From positions 62,001 to 126,000 of the forward strand of contig CABQLK010000001.1 of the NCBI GenBank assembly GCA_902465015.1: 64,000 nucleotides of DNA. Direction: 5' to 3'. Positions 55,766 to 62,996 of this stretch are shown one piece after another. The stretch is from an uncultured Collinsella sp. (GTDB taxonomy: Bacteria; Actinomycetota; Coriobacteriia; Coriobacteriales; Coriobacteriaceae). The position numbers were made by a program, and so were the translations under genes. The stretch's first letter is position 1, and each line of letters starts with the position of its first letter. Under the pieces are notes generated by a model. That model saw nothing but the letters and a program-made list of their open reading frames with translations, did no database searches and was not told the origin of the DNA.

Positions 55766-57070
55766 TTAGGCATCCCAGGCGTCGCGGCCACGCAGCGCGC
55801 GCAGGCCGATGTCATGACGCAGGGTCTTGCCCTCAAAATCAATCTTCTCGCAGGCCTCGTAGGCAAGGTTGCGAGCGTTCTCGAACGTGTCGCCCAGCGC
55901 GGTCACGGCAAGCACTCGGCCGCCGTTGGTCACGAGCTGACCGTCCACCACGGCGGTGCCGGCATGGTACACGGTCACGTTCTCCATGGCCTCGGCGTCG
56001 GCGATGCCGGTGATGACTTTGCCCTTCTCGTAGCTGCCGGGATAGCCCGCGCTCGTCAGGACAACAGCCACGGCCCACTCGTCACGCCAGTCGAGCTCAA
56101 TCTGATCAAGCTCGCAGTTGGCGCAGGCGAGCATAACCTCGACCAGGTCGTTCTTGAGGCGCGGCAGCACGACCTGCGTCTCGGGGTCGCCAAAGCGGGC
56201 GTTGAACTCCAGCACCTTGGGGCCGGCGGGGGTGAGCATAAAGCCGCCGTACAGGCAGCCGCGGTAGTCGATGCCCTCGGCAGCAAGCTCGGCCACGGTC
56301 TGCTCCATGACCTCCACCATGGTGGCGTGCTCCTCGTCGGTCACGATGGGCACCGGGCTGTAGACGCCCATGCCACCGGTGTTGGGGCCAAGGTCGCCCT
56401 CGAGCGCACGCTTGTGATCCTGCGAGGTGGCCATGGGGCGCACGGTCTTGCCGTCGGTAAAGGCCAGCAGCGAGCACTCGGGGCCGGTCAGCATCTCCTC
56501 GATGACCACAGTATTGCCGGCATCACCAAAGGTGCCGCCAAAACACTCACGCACGGCCTCCTCGGCCTGCGCAAGCTCAGTCGCCACGATAACGCCCTTG
56601 CCTGCGGCCAGGCCGTCTGCCTTCACGACCAGCGGGGCGCCCTGCTCGCGCACGTAGGCGAGAGCTGAAGCCTCGTCGGTGAACGAGCCGTAGGCGGCCG
56701 TCGGAATGCCGGCACGCTCCATGAGCTGCTTGGAGAACAGCTTGGAGCCCTCCATCTGAGCGCCCTCGGCACCCGGGCCAAAGCAGGGAATGCCCGCCGC
56801 GCGCACGGCATCGGCAACGCCCGCCACGAGCGGAGCCTCGGGGCCAATCACCACGAGTCCGCATCCGTGGCTCTGGGCAAACGCCGCCACGGCCGCAGGA
56901 TCGCAATCGTCGAGAACCACGTTCTCGCCGCAGCTCGCGGTGCCGCCGTTACCCGGCGCAATGTAGAGCTTGCCGGCGCGCGGTGATGCTGCGAGCTTAG
57001 CTGCCAAAGCATGCTCGCGGCCGCCGCTGCCCAACAACAGGATGTCGATGGTTTGAGTGTCCGCCTTCAA
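55766..57070 (-). CDS. purD: Phosphoribosylamine--glycine ligase
   Basis: 434 residues, ATP-grasp enzyme for step two of purine synthesis. Motifs: LLLGSGGREHALAAKL, VVIGPEAPLVAGVADA, VVKADGLAAGKGVIVA, SLLAFTDGKTVRPMATSQDH, GPNTGGMGVYSP and FNARFGDPETQ. The start is TTG at 57070, supported by AGGAGG 5 nt upstream and no in-frame ATG nearby that keeps the first strand. Confidence 0.95.
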   Translation of the reverse strand: MKADTQTIDILLLGSGGREHALAAKLAASPRAGKLYIAPGNGGTASCGENVVLDDCDPAAVAAFAQSHGCGLVVIGPEAPLVAGVADAVRAAGIPCFGPGAEGAQMEGSKLFSKQLMERAGIPTAAYGSFTDEASALAYVREQGAPLVVKADGLAAGKGVIVATELAQAEEAVRECFGGTFGDAGNTVVIEEMLTGPECSLLAFTDGKTVRPMATSQDHKRALEGDLGPNTGGMGVYSPVPIVTDEEHATMVEVMEQTVAELAAEGIDYRGCLYGGFMLTPAGPKVLEFNARFGDPETQVVLPRLKNDLVEVMLACANCELDQIELDWRDEWAVAVVLTSAGYPGSYEKGKVITGIADAEAMENVTVYHAGTAVVDGQLVTNGGRVLAVTALGDTFENARNLAYEACEKIDFEGKTLRHDIGLRALRGRDAWDA

Positions 57071-57124
57071 GGGTGCCTCCTCTATGGATTAGCGGCCCGC
57101 TCCGCGCGAGCCCTTTGCAAGCAA

Positions 57125-57166
57125 ATATACCCCTCAGCCGCCCGTCCGGGCTGCAAAGGGGTATAT
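57125..57166. repeat. ATATACCCCT hairpin between purA and purD
   Basis: ATATACCCCT / AGGGGTATAT with inner AGCC.../GGGCT pairing; sits 23 bp beyond the purA stop and may serve as its terminator despite a weak T-run. Confidence 0.6.
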
Positions 57167-57188
57167 CGCAATAACCGAATAGTGCCGA

Positions 57189-58475
57189 TTACTTCCAGAA
57201 TCGGTTGATGATCTGCTCGCGACCGGCGCCGACGCCAATGAACGTCACGCGGGTGTGTGCCAGATCCTCGATAAACGTCACGTAGTCCTGAGCCTCCTGC
57301 GGCAGCTCGTCAAAGCTGCGGCAGCCGGTGATGTCGCACTTCCAGCCCGGGAGCTCCTCGTAGATGGGCTTGGCGTGCTCAAAGCGCACCTGATGCTCGG
57401 GCACGCTCGTGTAACGCTCGCCGTCGACGTCGTAGGCAACGCACACCTTGACGGTATCGAAGGCCGAAAGCACGTCGAGCTTGGTCATGGCGATATCGGT
57501 GAGGCCATTGACACGCGAGGCGTAGTTGGCGATGGGGCCATCGAACCAACCGCAGCGACGGCGACGGCCGGTGGTCACGCCGTACTCATAGCCCTCCTCG
57601 GTCAGCGTATGGCCGGCCTCGGACTCATAGGAAAGCTCGGTGGGCATGGGACCCGAACCGACGCGGGTGATATAGGCCTTCATGACGCCCAGCACGCGGT
57701 CGACATTCTTCATGCCGACGCCAGAGCCGGTGATGGCGCCGCCGGCGGTGCAGTTGGAAGACGTCACGTACGGATAGGTGCCGTGGTCAATGTCGAGCAG
57801 CGTTGCCTGGGCGCCCTCGAACAGCAGGTCCTTTCCCTCGTCGATCATGTTGTTGAGCAGCAGGCTCGTCTCGGTGATGTAGGGGCGCAGGCGCTCGGCC
57901 ATGGGCAGATACTCGTCGCAGATCTGGTCCACGGTGTAGGTGGGCAGGTGGTAGATGAGCTCCAGCTCGGGATTCACGCGGGCAAGAGCGGTCTCCAGCT
58001 TGTCGCGGAACAGCGCCTCGTCCAGCATGTCCTGCATGCGCAGGCCGATGCGGGCCATCTTGTCCTGGTAGCACGGACCGATGCCGCGCTTGGTGGTACC
58101 AATGTTCTTCTTGCCGAGCTTCTGCTCAAAAGCACCATCCAGATCGATGTGGTACGGCATGATGATGTGCGCGTTGCCACTGATCTTGAGGTTCTTGGTG
58201 GTGATACCGTCGGCCTCGAACATGTCGATCTCCTCAAGGACAACCTTGGGGTTGACGACGCAGCCGTTACCGATCACCGACATATGGTCGGAATACATGA
58301 TGCCGGAGGGCACCTGGTGCAGGCCGTACTTCTTGCCGTTGACGACGATGGTGTGGCCGGCGTTATTGCCGCCCGAATAGCGCACGACGGCATCGAAGTC
58401 GCCGGCGACCAGGTCGCAGATCTTACCCTTGCCCTCATCGCCCCACTGGGCACCGACCAAAACGGTTGACGGCAT
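57189..58475 (-). CDS. purA: Adenylosuccinate synthase
   Basis: 428 residues; GTP-dependent conversion of IMP to adenylosuccinate. Motifs: VGAQWGDEGKGKICDLVA, SGGNNAGHTIVVNGKKYGLH, GTTKRGIGPCYQDKMAR, GAQATLLDIDHGTYPYVTSS, TTGRRRRCGWFD and a C-terminal GAGREQIINRFW. AAGGAG is 6 nt before ATG 58475. Confidence 0.97.
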   Translation of the reverse strand: MPSTVLVGAQWGDEGKGKICDLVAGDFDAVVRYSGGNNAGHTIVVNGKKYGLHQVPSGIMYSDHMSVIGNGCVVNPKVVLEEIDMFEADGITTKNLKISGNAHIIMPYHIDLDGAFEQKLGKKNIGTTKRGIGPCYQDKMARIGLRMQDMLDEALFRDKLETALARVNPELELIYHLPTYTVDQICDEYLPMAERLRPYITETSLLLNNMIDEGKDLLFEGAQATLLDIDHGTYPYVTSSNCTAGGAITGSGVGMKNVDRVLGVMKAYITRVGSGPMPTELSYESEAGHTLTEEGYEYGVTTGRRRRCGWFDGPIANYASRVNGLTDIAMTKLDVLSAFDTVKVCVAYDVDGERYTSVPEHQVRFEHAKPIYEELPGWKCDITGCRSFDELPQEAQDYVTFIEDLAHTRVTFIGVGAGREQIINRFWK

Positions 58476-58568
58476 GTTTACTCCTTACATTCATGGACTG
58501 TCTACGCGCCACGTTGGCACGCAGAAGCACAAAACATTCCCAGTATACCCGTGCAACGGGCGCCTGTC

Positions 58569-59960
58569 CTACTCCTCGGTATGCGCCCCATCAAGCTCAT
58601 AGAACTTGGTGGATGCCGGCAGGAACATCAGGTCGACGTCACCGATCGGGCCCGAACGGTTCTTGGCCACGACGATACGCGTAACGCCCTCGTCGGGTCG
58701 ATCGTCACGCGAGGCCTCGGCCTCATCGGCGGAGCGGTCCAAGAACATAACGATGTCGGCGTCCTGCTCGATGGAGCCCGATTCACGCAGGTCGGACAGC
58801 TGCGGGCGTTTGCCGGTACGGGACTCGACCTGACGCGACAGCTGCGACAGCGCAATGAGCGGGATCTTGAGCTCCTTGGCCATGATCTTTAAACCACGCG
58901 ACATCTCGGAGACCTCGACGGTACGGCTCTCGGAGCGACGCCCCGGCGGAGGACTCACCAGCTGCAGGTAGTCTAGGATGATGATGGCCTTCTCCTTGTT
59001 GTGGAGCATGCGGCGGCTCTTGGCGCGGATCTCGGTCACCGTGGTGCCGGGCGTATCGTCAATCAGAATGTCGAGCTTAGACAAGGTCTGCGTGGCCTCG
59101 TTGATATTGGCCCACTGCTCGGGGCTAATGCGGCCCGTACGGAAGTCGCTAATTGAAATCATGGCGTAGGCGCAAATCAGGCGCTGGGCAATTTCCTTGC
59201 CCGACATCTCCAGCGAAAAGAAGCCGACGGTATAGCCCGCAGCGGCGGCATTCAGCGCCAAGTTCAGAGCGAACGACGTCTTACCCACGGCAGGGCGGGC
59301 GCCGATAATGATGAGCTGGCCCTCGCGGAAACCCATAAGCATGCGGTCGAGCGACGGGAAGCCGGTGGGCACGCCCGCGGCCTGTCCGCCGGCCTTACAC
59401 ACTTCCTCGGCCTCGTTATAGGCCTCGACCATAAACTCGGTCAGTGTCTTATAGCTCGACTTGACCTCGCGCGCCGTGACCTTGAGCAACTTGCTCTCGG
59501 CCAGCTCCACGACCTCTTTGGTGTCGGTAGGGGCGTTATAGGCCAGGGCGTTGATCTCGTTGGTGGCACCGATCAGCTCGCGCAGCATCGAGTCGCGACG
59601 GACGATGGCGGCATGGTGCTGCCAGTTCACGAGCGACAGGGTCTGGCCCATCAGCTCCAAAATGTAGGCCTCGCCGCCCACGGCATCAAGCTTGTTAATG
59701 CTGCGCAGGTAATCGATCAGCGAGATAGAGTCGATGGGAATGCGGCTGTTGTACATATCGACCATCGCGGTGTAGATGGTCTTATGAATGGGCCGGTAGA
59801 AGTCATCGGGCTGCAGCTCAACCTGGGCCTCCTCGACCACCTCGGGCGATAGCAGCATAGCGGCCAATACGTTGGCCTCTGCATCTTGGTTTTGAGGGAG
59901 ACCCAACTTGGAGCCACGGTCCTCGACCGTCAGCCCCATCTCCCTTTCGTCATATGCCAT
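58569..59960 (-). CDS. dnaB: Replicative DNA helicase
   Basis: 463 residues, ring helicase of the replication fork. N-domain PQNQDAEANVLAAMLLSPEV; helicase domain with GVPTGFPSLDRMLMGF, Walker A GARPAVGKTSFALN, Walker B IIILDYLQLVSP, and LSQLSRQVESRTGKRPQLSD with the arginine finger region SRSGPIGDVDLMF. No intein is present. Start 59960 has GAGG at 6 nt; ATG 59972 overlaps it. Downstream of rplI with a terminator between. Confidence 0.96.
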   Translation of the reverse strand: MAYDEREMGLTVEDRGSKLGLPQNQDAEANVLAAMLLSPEVVEEAQVELQPDDFYRPIHKTIYTAMVDMYNSRIPIDSISLIDYLRSINKLDAVGGEAYILELMGQTLSLVNWQHHAAIVRRDSMLRELIGATNEINALAYNAPTDTKEVVELAESKLLKVTAREVKSSYKTLTEFMVEAYNEAEEVCKAGGQAAGVPTGFPSLDRMLMGFREGQLIIIGARPAVGKTSFALNLALNAAAAGYTVGFFSLEMSGKEIAQRLICAYAMISISDFRTGRISPEQWANINEATQTLSKLDILIDDTPGTTVTEIRAKSRRMLHNKEKAIIILDYLQLVSPPPGRRSESRTVEVSEMSRGLKIMAKELKIPLIALSQLSRQVESRTGKRPQLSDLRESGSIEQDADIVMFLDRSADEAEASRDDRPDEGVTRIVVAKNRSGPIGDVDLMFLPASTKFYELDGAHTEE

Positions 59961-60113
59961 GAGCATCCTCATTCATATCGCTTGCGAGCATCCATAGTAT
60001 CAGCCACGGTTCCAAAACGGGCCGCGCCCCGGCAATCATCACCGAACGAAACGGATGAACGGTCCCGTATATAGGACTTCGACGCAACGTTCACCATGAC
60101 ACTCACTCAGCGC

Positions 60114-60154
60114 AAAAAAAACAAAAGGGCGCCCTGGTCTCCCAGAGCGCCCTT
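60114..60154 (-). terminator. Terminator after rplI
   Basis: Minus strand GGGCGCTCTGG-GAGA-CCAGGGCGCCC followed by TTTTGTTTTTTTT. Confidence 0.95.
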
Positions 60155-60186
60155 CTTAGAACAAGATTGTTGCGTTGCAGCAAATG

Positions 60187-60726
60187 CTACTCGGCAGCAG
60201 CCTCAGTCTCGACCTCGGCGGTCTCGGCCTCGGCGACCTCAGCGGTCTCCTCGGCCTCAGCCTCGGCAGCGAGCTCCTCGGCGGTAACGCCGACGAGAAC
60301 GACAACCTCGGCCTTGATCTCGCGGTACAGCGAGATGGCAACGGTGTGGGCACCGGCAACCTTGATGGGCTTACCGAGCTCGACGCGCTTGCGGTCGATG
60401 TCCATACCGAGCTGAGCCTTGATGGCGTCAGCGATCATAGCGGCGGTAACGGAGCCAAAGAGGATGCCCTCGTCGCCGACCTTGACGTCAACGGTGACCG
60501 TCTTGCCCTCGAAGGCAGCCTTGGTCTCGTTGGCGGTAGCCAGACGGACGGCCTCGCGCTTGGCGATGTTGTTGCGACGCTCGTCAAGCTGCTTGAGGTT
60601 GCCCTTGGTGGCGGCAACAGCGAGCTTCTTGGGGAACAGGAAGTTCTCAGCGTAACCCTGAGCGACCTCTACGACGTCACCCTCGCCGCCCTTGCCCTTG
60701 ATCTCATCGAGAAGAATAACCTTCAT
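60187..60726 (-). CDS. rplI: Ribosomal protein bL9
   Basis: 179 residues. Start MKVILLDEIKGKGGEGDVVEV and GYAENFLFPKKLAVAAT are diagnostic. The C-terminal domain is followed by an acidic Ala/Glu/Val repeat tail of about 30 residues not found in most L9 proteins. Follows rpsR by 15 bp. Confidence 0.96.
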   Translation of the reverse strand: MKVILLDEIKGKGGEGDVVEVAQGYAENFLFPKKLAVAATKGNLKQLDERRNNIAKREAVRLATANETKAAFEGKTVTVDVKVGDEGILFGSVTAAMIADAIKAQLGMDIDRKRVELGKPIKVAGAHTVAISLYREIKAEVVVLVGVTAEELAAEAEAEETAEVAEAETAEVETEAAAE

Positions 60727-60741
60727 GATGCGTCTCCCTTC

Positions 60742-61008
60742 TTAGCCGCGGTCGCGGTTGCCACGAGAGGAAACCACGGGGACGGTGTACGGCAGGAGAG
60801 CCATCTCGCGGGCGCGCTTGATGGCGTTGGCGATGTCATGCTGATGCTGCGTGCAAGCGCCAGTGACGCGACGGGGCTTGATCTTGCCACGGTCGGTCAT
60901 GTACTTACGGAGAAGCTGAGTGTCTTTATAGTCGATGAACTCAGTGTTCTCCTTGCAGAACTGGCAGTACTTACGACGCGGCTGACGTGCAGAAAAATCA
61001 TTAGCCAT
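60742..61008 (-). CDS. rpsR: Ribosomal protein bS18
   Basis: 88 residues. RRKYCQFCKENTEFIDYKD, LLRKYMTDRGKIKPRRVTG and the following AIKRAREMALLPYT are diagnostic. The CQFC pair indicates the zinc-type C+ paralogue, though only two cysteines are near. Start 61008 has AAAGG at 9 nt. Between ssb and rplI. Confidence 0.96.
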   Translation of the reverse strand: MANDFSARQPRRKYCQFCKENTEFIDYKDTQLLRKYMTDRGKIKPRRVTGACTQHQHDIANAIKRAREMALLPYTVPVVSSRGNRDRG

Positions 61009-61080
61009 GTCAAAATACCTTTCATTTGGCAACTTCGGCGAACCGAAGCCGCCTCTCACTCAAAAATAGGTGAACAACCC

Positions 61081-61533
61081 TTAGAACGGGATGTCCTCAT
61101 CGTAGACGTCGACCGCGGGCGGCGTTGCCACCGGTGCGGCAGGACGTGCTGCGGGCGCGGGAGCTGCGGGGGCGTAACCGCCCTGATCGTAGCCACCCTG
61201 GCCACCACGGGAGCTCATAAACTCGATCTCATCGACGATGACCTCAAGCTTGCTCCTGCGCTGACCGTCGCGCTCCCAAGAGCTGTAGCGCAGCTTGCCC
61301 TCGATCGCGACCTTGTTTCCCTTTGCCAGGAAACGGCTCACGGCCTCGGCGCGGGTGCCGAACATAGTGCAGTCGACAAAGTTGGGATAGTCCTCCCACT
61401 CGCCAGTCTGCGCGTTGCGGCGACGATCGTTCACGGCGACGCCAAAGGACAGAACCTGGGTTCCGCCGGCGGTGGCGCGCAGCTCGGGATCACGCGTGAG
61501 GTTACCGGTGATGTTCACTCGATTGATGCTCAT
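61081..61533 (-). CDS. ssb: Single-stranded DNA-binding protein
   Basis: 150 residues. OB fold with INRVNITGNLTRDPELR, FVDCTMFGTRAEAVSRFLAKGN and the AIEGKLRYSSWE strand; Gly/Ala/Pro-rich linker; acidic tip DEDIPF that recruits partner proteins. Located between rpsF and rpsR, the usual arrangement. Confidence 0.97.
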   Translation of the reverse strand: MSINRVNITGNLTRDPELRATAGGTQVLSFGVAVNDRRRNAQTGEWEDYPNFVDCTMFGTRAEAVSRFLAKGNKVAIEGKLRYSSWERDGQRRSKLEVIVDEIEFMSSRGGQGGYDQGGYAPAAPAPAARPAAPVATPPAVDVYDEDIPF

Positions 61534-61581
61534 AACTCACTACTTCCTCTTGGGGCACAAGCCCAGTCCAAAACGACAGTC

Positions 61582-61875
61582 TTACTCCTGGTCGTCGCGA
61601 CGGACGATCATGTGGCGGACCACAGCGTCGGTGATGCGCAGGACGCGATCAAGCTCGGCGATCTGGGTAGGATCTGCGTGGAAGTTGATGAGGGTGTAGT
61701 CACCATCGGTGAGGTCGTTGATCTCGTAGGCGAGCTTGCGCTTGCCCCACTCGTCAACGGAGTCGACCTTGCCAGCGCCCTCAGCGATCGTGGTATCGAT
61801 ACGCTTCATAACAGCGAGACGAGTCTCGGGGTCGAGCGACGGGTCAACAAAGAACAGCAGTTCATAAGCCTTCAT
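61582..61875 (-). CDS. rpsF: Ribosomal protein bS6
   Basis: 97 residues: MKAYELLFFVDPSLDPETR, VDSVDEWGKRKLAYEINDL, DGDYTLINFHAD and RITDAVVRHMIVRRDD. Start 61875 has AGGAGGTG at 6 nt. First gene of rpsF-ssb-rpsR-rplI. Confidence 0.97.
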   Translation of the reverse strand: MKAYELLFFVDPSLDPETRLAVMKRIDTTIAEGAGKVDSVDEWGKRKLAYEINDLTDGDYTLINFHADPTQIAELDRVLRITDAVVRHMIVRRDDQE

Positions 61876-62325
61876 ATTGTCACCTCCTCTGGGCAAATGT
61901 GGCTTCAGGTCGTGAAGGTGCGCCTGAAGCAGGAAAAGACTTGGTAATAATATCTTTCAACCTCCCAGGCTGCAAGAATATGCAGCTACAACCTCATGAC
62001 CTCCACATATGTCCATACTCGCACGGCACTTCATGCGTCTTCCAACCAAATGCTGACCAAATGCTTGACGAATCCGTGGACAAGATACGGCGATGCGAGG
62101 ACAAACCAAATCAAACTGCAGGTCAGCAATTGCAAAGCTGTGGTCGCGAAATGCATACCAGTGGTTCGCAACACCGTTCAACGATTTTTAAAATTGCCGC
62201 CACGTCGTTTATAAATACTCATTTTGAACAATTTGCTGTATGCAGCCATGCTGGTCAGAGCCCGTTTTTGGCCTCCTAGATCCCGTCACGAAGCCAAGCG
62301 TTTCAAAAAATGCCAACTTTTCTGT
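61876..62325. other. Spacer with no recognised gene
   Basis: About 450 AT-richer bases between rpsF and the tRNA-Ser promoter. Short open frames have no ribosome site and unlikely codon use. A TATTAT on the minus strand near 61945-61955 might belong to the rpsF promoter. Confidence 0.4.
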
Positions 62326-62353
62326 TTGCACTTTGCGATTCCTCGTGTATACT
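62326..62353 (+). promoter_or_regulatory. Promoter of tRNA-Ser(GGA)
   Basis: TTGCAC (62326-62331), 16 bp, TATACT (62348-62353), 16 bp before the tRNA 5' end. Confidence 0.65.
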
Positions 62354-62369
62354 GACTTTCGCATTTAAC

Positions 62370-62460
62370 GGAGAGTTGTCCGAGTGGCCGAAGGAGCACG
62401 ATTGGAAATCGTGTAGGCGTCAAAAGCGTCTCCAGGGTTCAAATCCCTGACTCTCCGCCA
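62370..62460 (+). tRNA. tRNA-Ser(GGA)
   Basis: 91-nt class II tRNA with long variable arm, anticodon loop TTGGAAA, TTCAAAT T-loop and encoded CCA. Confidence 0.95.
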
Positions 62461-62469
62461 GTTAATTCC

Positions 62470-62500
62470 AAAGCAGGCCTTCGAGCCTGCTTTGTTTTTA
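62470..62500 (+). terminator. Terminator or processing hairpin between tRNA-Ser genes
   Basis: AAAGCAGGC-CTTCGA-GCCTGCTTT then GTTTTTA. Confidence 0.85.
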
Positions 62501-62508
62501 CCCCACGC

Positions 62509-62599
62509 GGAGGGGTGGCAGAGTGGTTGAATGCGGCGGTCTCGAAAACCGTTTGGCCTGTATAAGGTCACGAGGGTTCGAATCCCTCCTCCTCCGCCA
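62509..62599 (+). tRNA. tRNA-Ser(CGA)
   Basis: 91-nt class II tRNA, anticodon loop CTCGAAA, long variable arm, TTCGAAT T-loop, encoded CCA. Its 3' tail (CCCTCCTCCTCCGCCA) is copied several times downstream. Confidence 0.95.
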
Positions 62600-62610
62600 T
62601 TAGATGGTAT

Positions 62611-62639
62611 AAGCCCCAGCAATGGGGCTTTTTTATTTT
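62611..62639 (+). terminator. Terminator after tRNA-Ser(CGA)
   Basis: AAGCCCCA-GCAA-TGGGGCTT then TTTTATTTT. Confidence 0.9.
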
Positions 62640-62661
62640 CGGGCACATTTCAATAACGCGC

Positions 62662-62805
62662 AGGAGGAGGGATTCGAACCCGCCAGGGCGCGGAGCGTAA
62701 AGAAAACGCGCCCGTGGCGCGTTTTTAGCGCAGCGCGGTCGGCGTAAGCCGACCGGGTAAATTTTGAGCTCCGCCCAAAATTTAGACATCCCTCCTCCTC
62801 CGCCA
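62662..62805. repeat. Element bounded by inverted tRNA-Ser tail fragments
   Basis: Left boundary is an inverted tail (AGGAGGAGGGATTCGAACCC, 62662-62681); right boundary a forward tail (TCCCTCCTCCTCCGCCAT, 62788-62805). Between them are hairpins AAAACGCGC/GCGCGTTTT (62703-62725), GGTCGGC/GCCGACC (62738-62755) and AAATTTTG/CAAAATTT (62759-62783). No ORF. Confidence 0.75.
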
Positions 62806-62816
62806 TTTTGATTGAG

Positions 62817-62844
62817 AAAGCTCCCAGCAGCGGGAGCTTTTTTG
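62817..62844 (+). terminator. Second terminator following a copied tRNA tail
   Basis: AAAGCTCCC-AGCAGC-GGGAGCTTTTTT, at the same relative place after the copied tail as the true tRNA terminator. Confidence 0.85.
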
Positions 62845-62875
62845 TTATCGAGTCATGTTCAAGCAAATACGGCTG

Positions 62876-62898
62876 AGGAGGAGGGATTCGAACCCGCC
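62876..62898 (-). repeat. Second inverted tRNA-Ser tail fragment
   Basis: AGGAGGAGGGATTCGAACCC then GCC, identical over 23 bp to the fragment at 62662. Confidence 0.85.
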
Positions 62899-62910
62899 CC
62901 TCCCTCAAAA

Positions 62911-62971
62911 ACATGTACGTCACCCTCCAAAACCGACATTTTTCGACATCTTTGAAGGCTGACGTACACGT
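62911..62971. repeat. Imperfect palindrome ACATGTACGTCA...TGACGTACACGT
   Basis: Arms ACATGTACGTCA and TGACGTACACGT plus CCTCCAAA/TTTGAAGG; inner CGACAT occurs twice. Lies just beyond the stop of the following minus-strand gene. Confidence 0.7.
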
Positions 62972-62996
62972 TTGGATTGAGCTCACGGGAGTGGCA

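Noticed and set aside
60057..60154. Possible attenuator between rplI and dnaB
   Set aside because: The hairpin with eight T is a normal terminator at the end of the ribosomal operon; no leader peptide was found.
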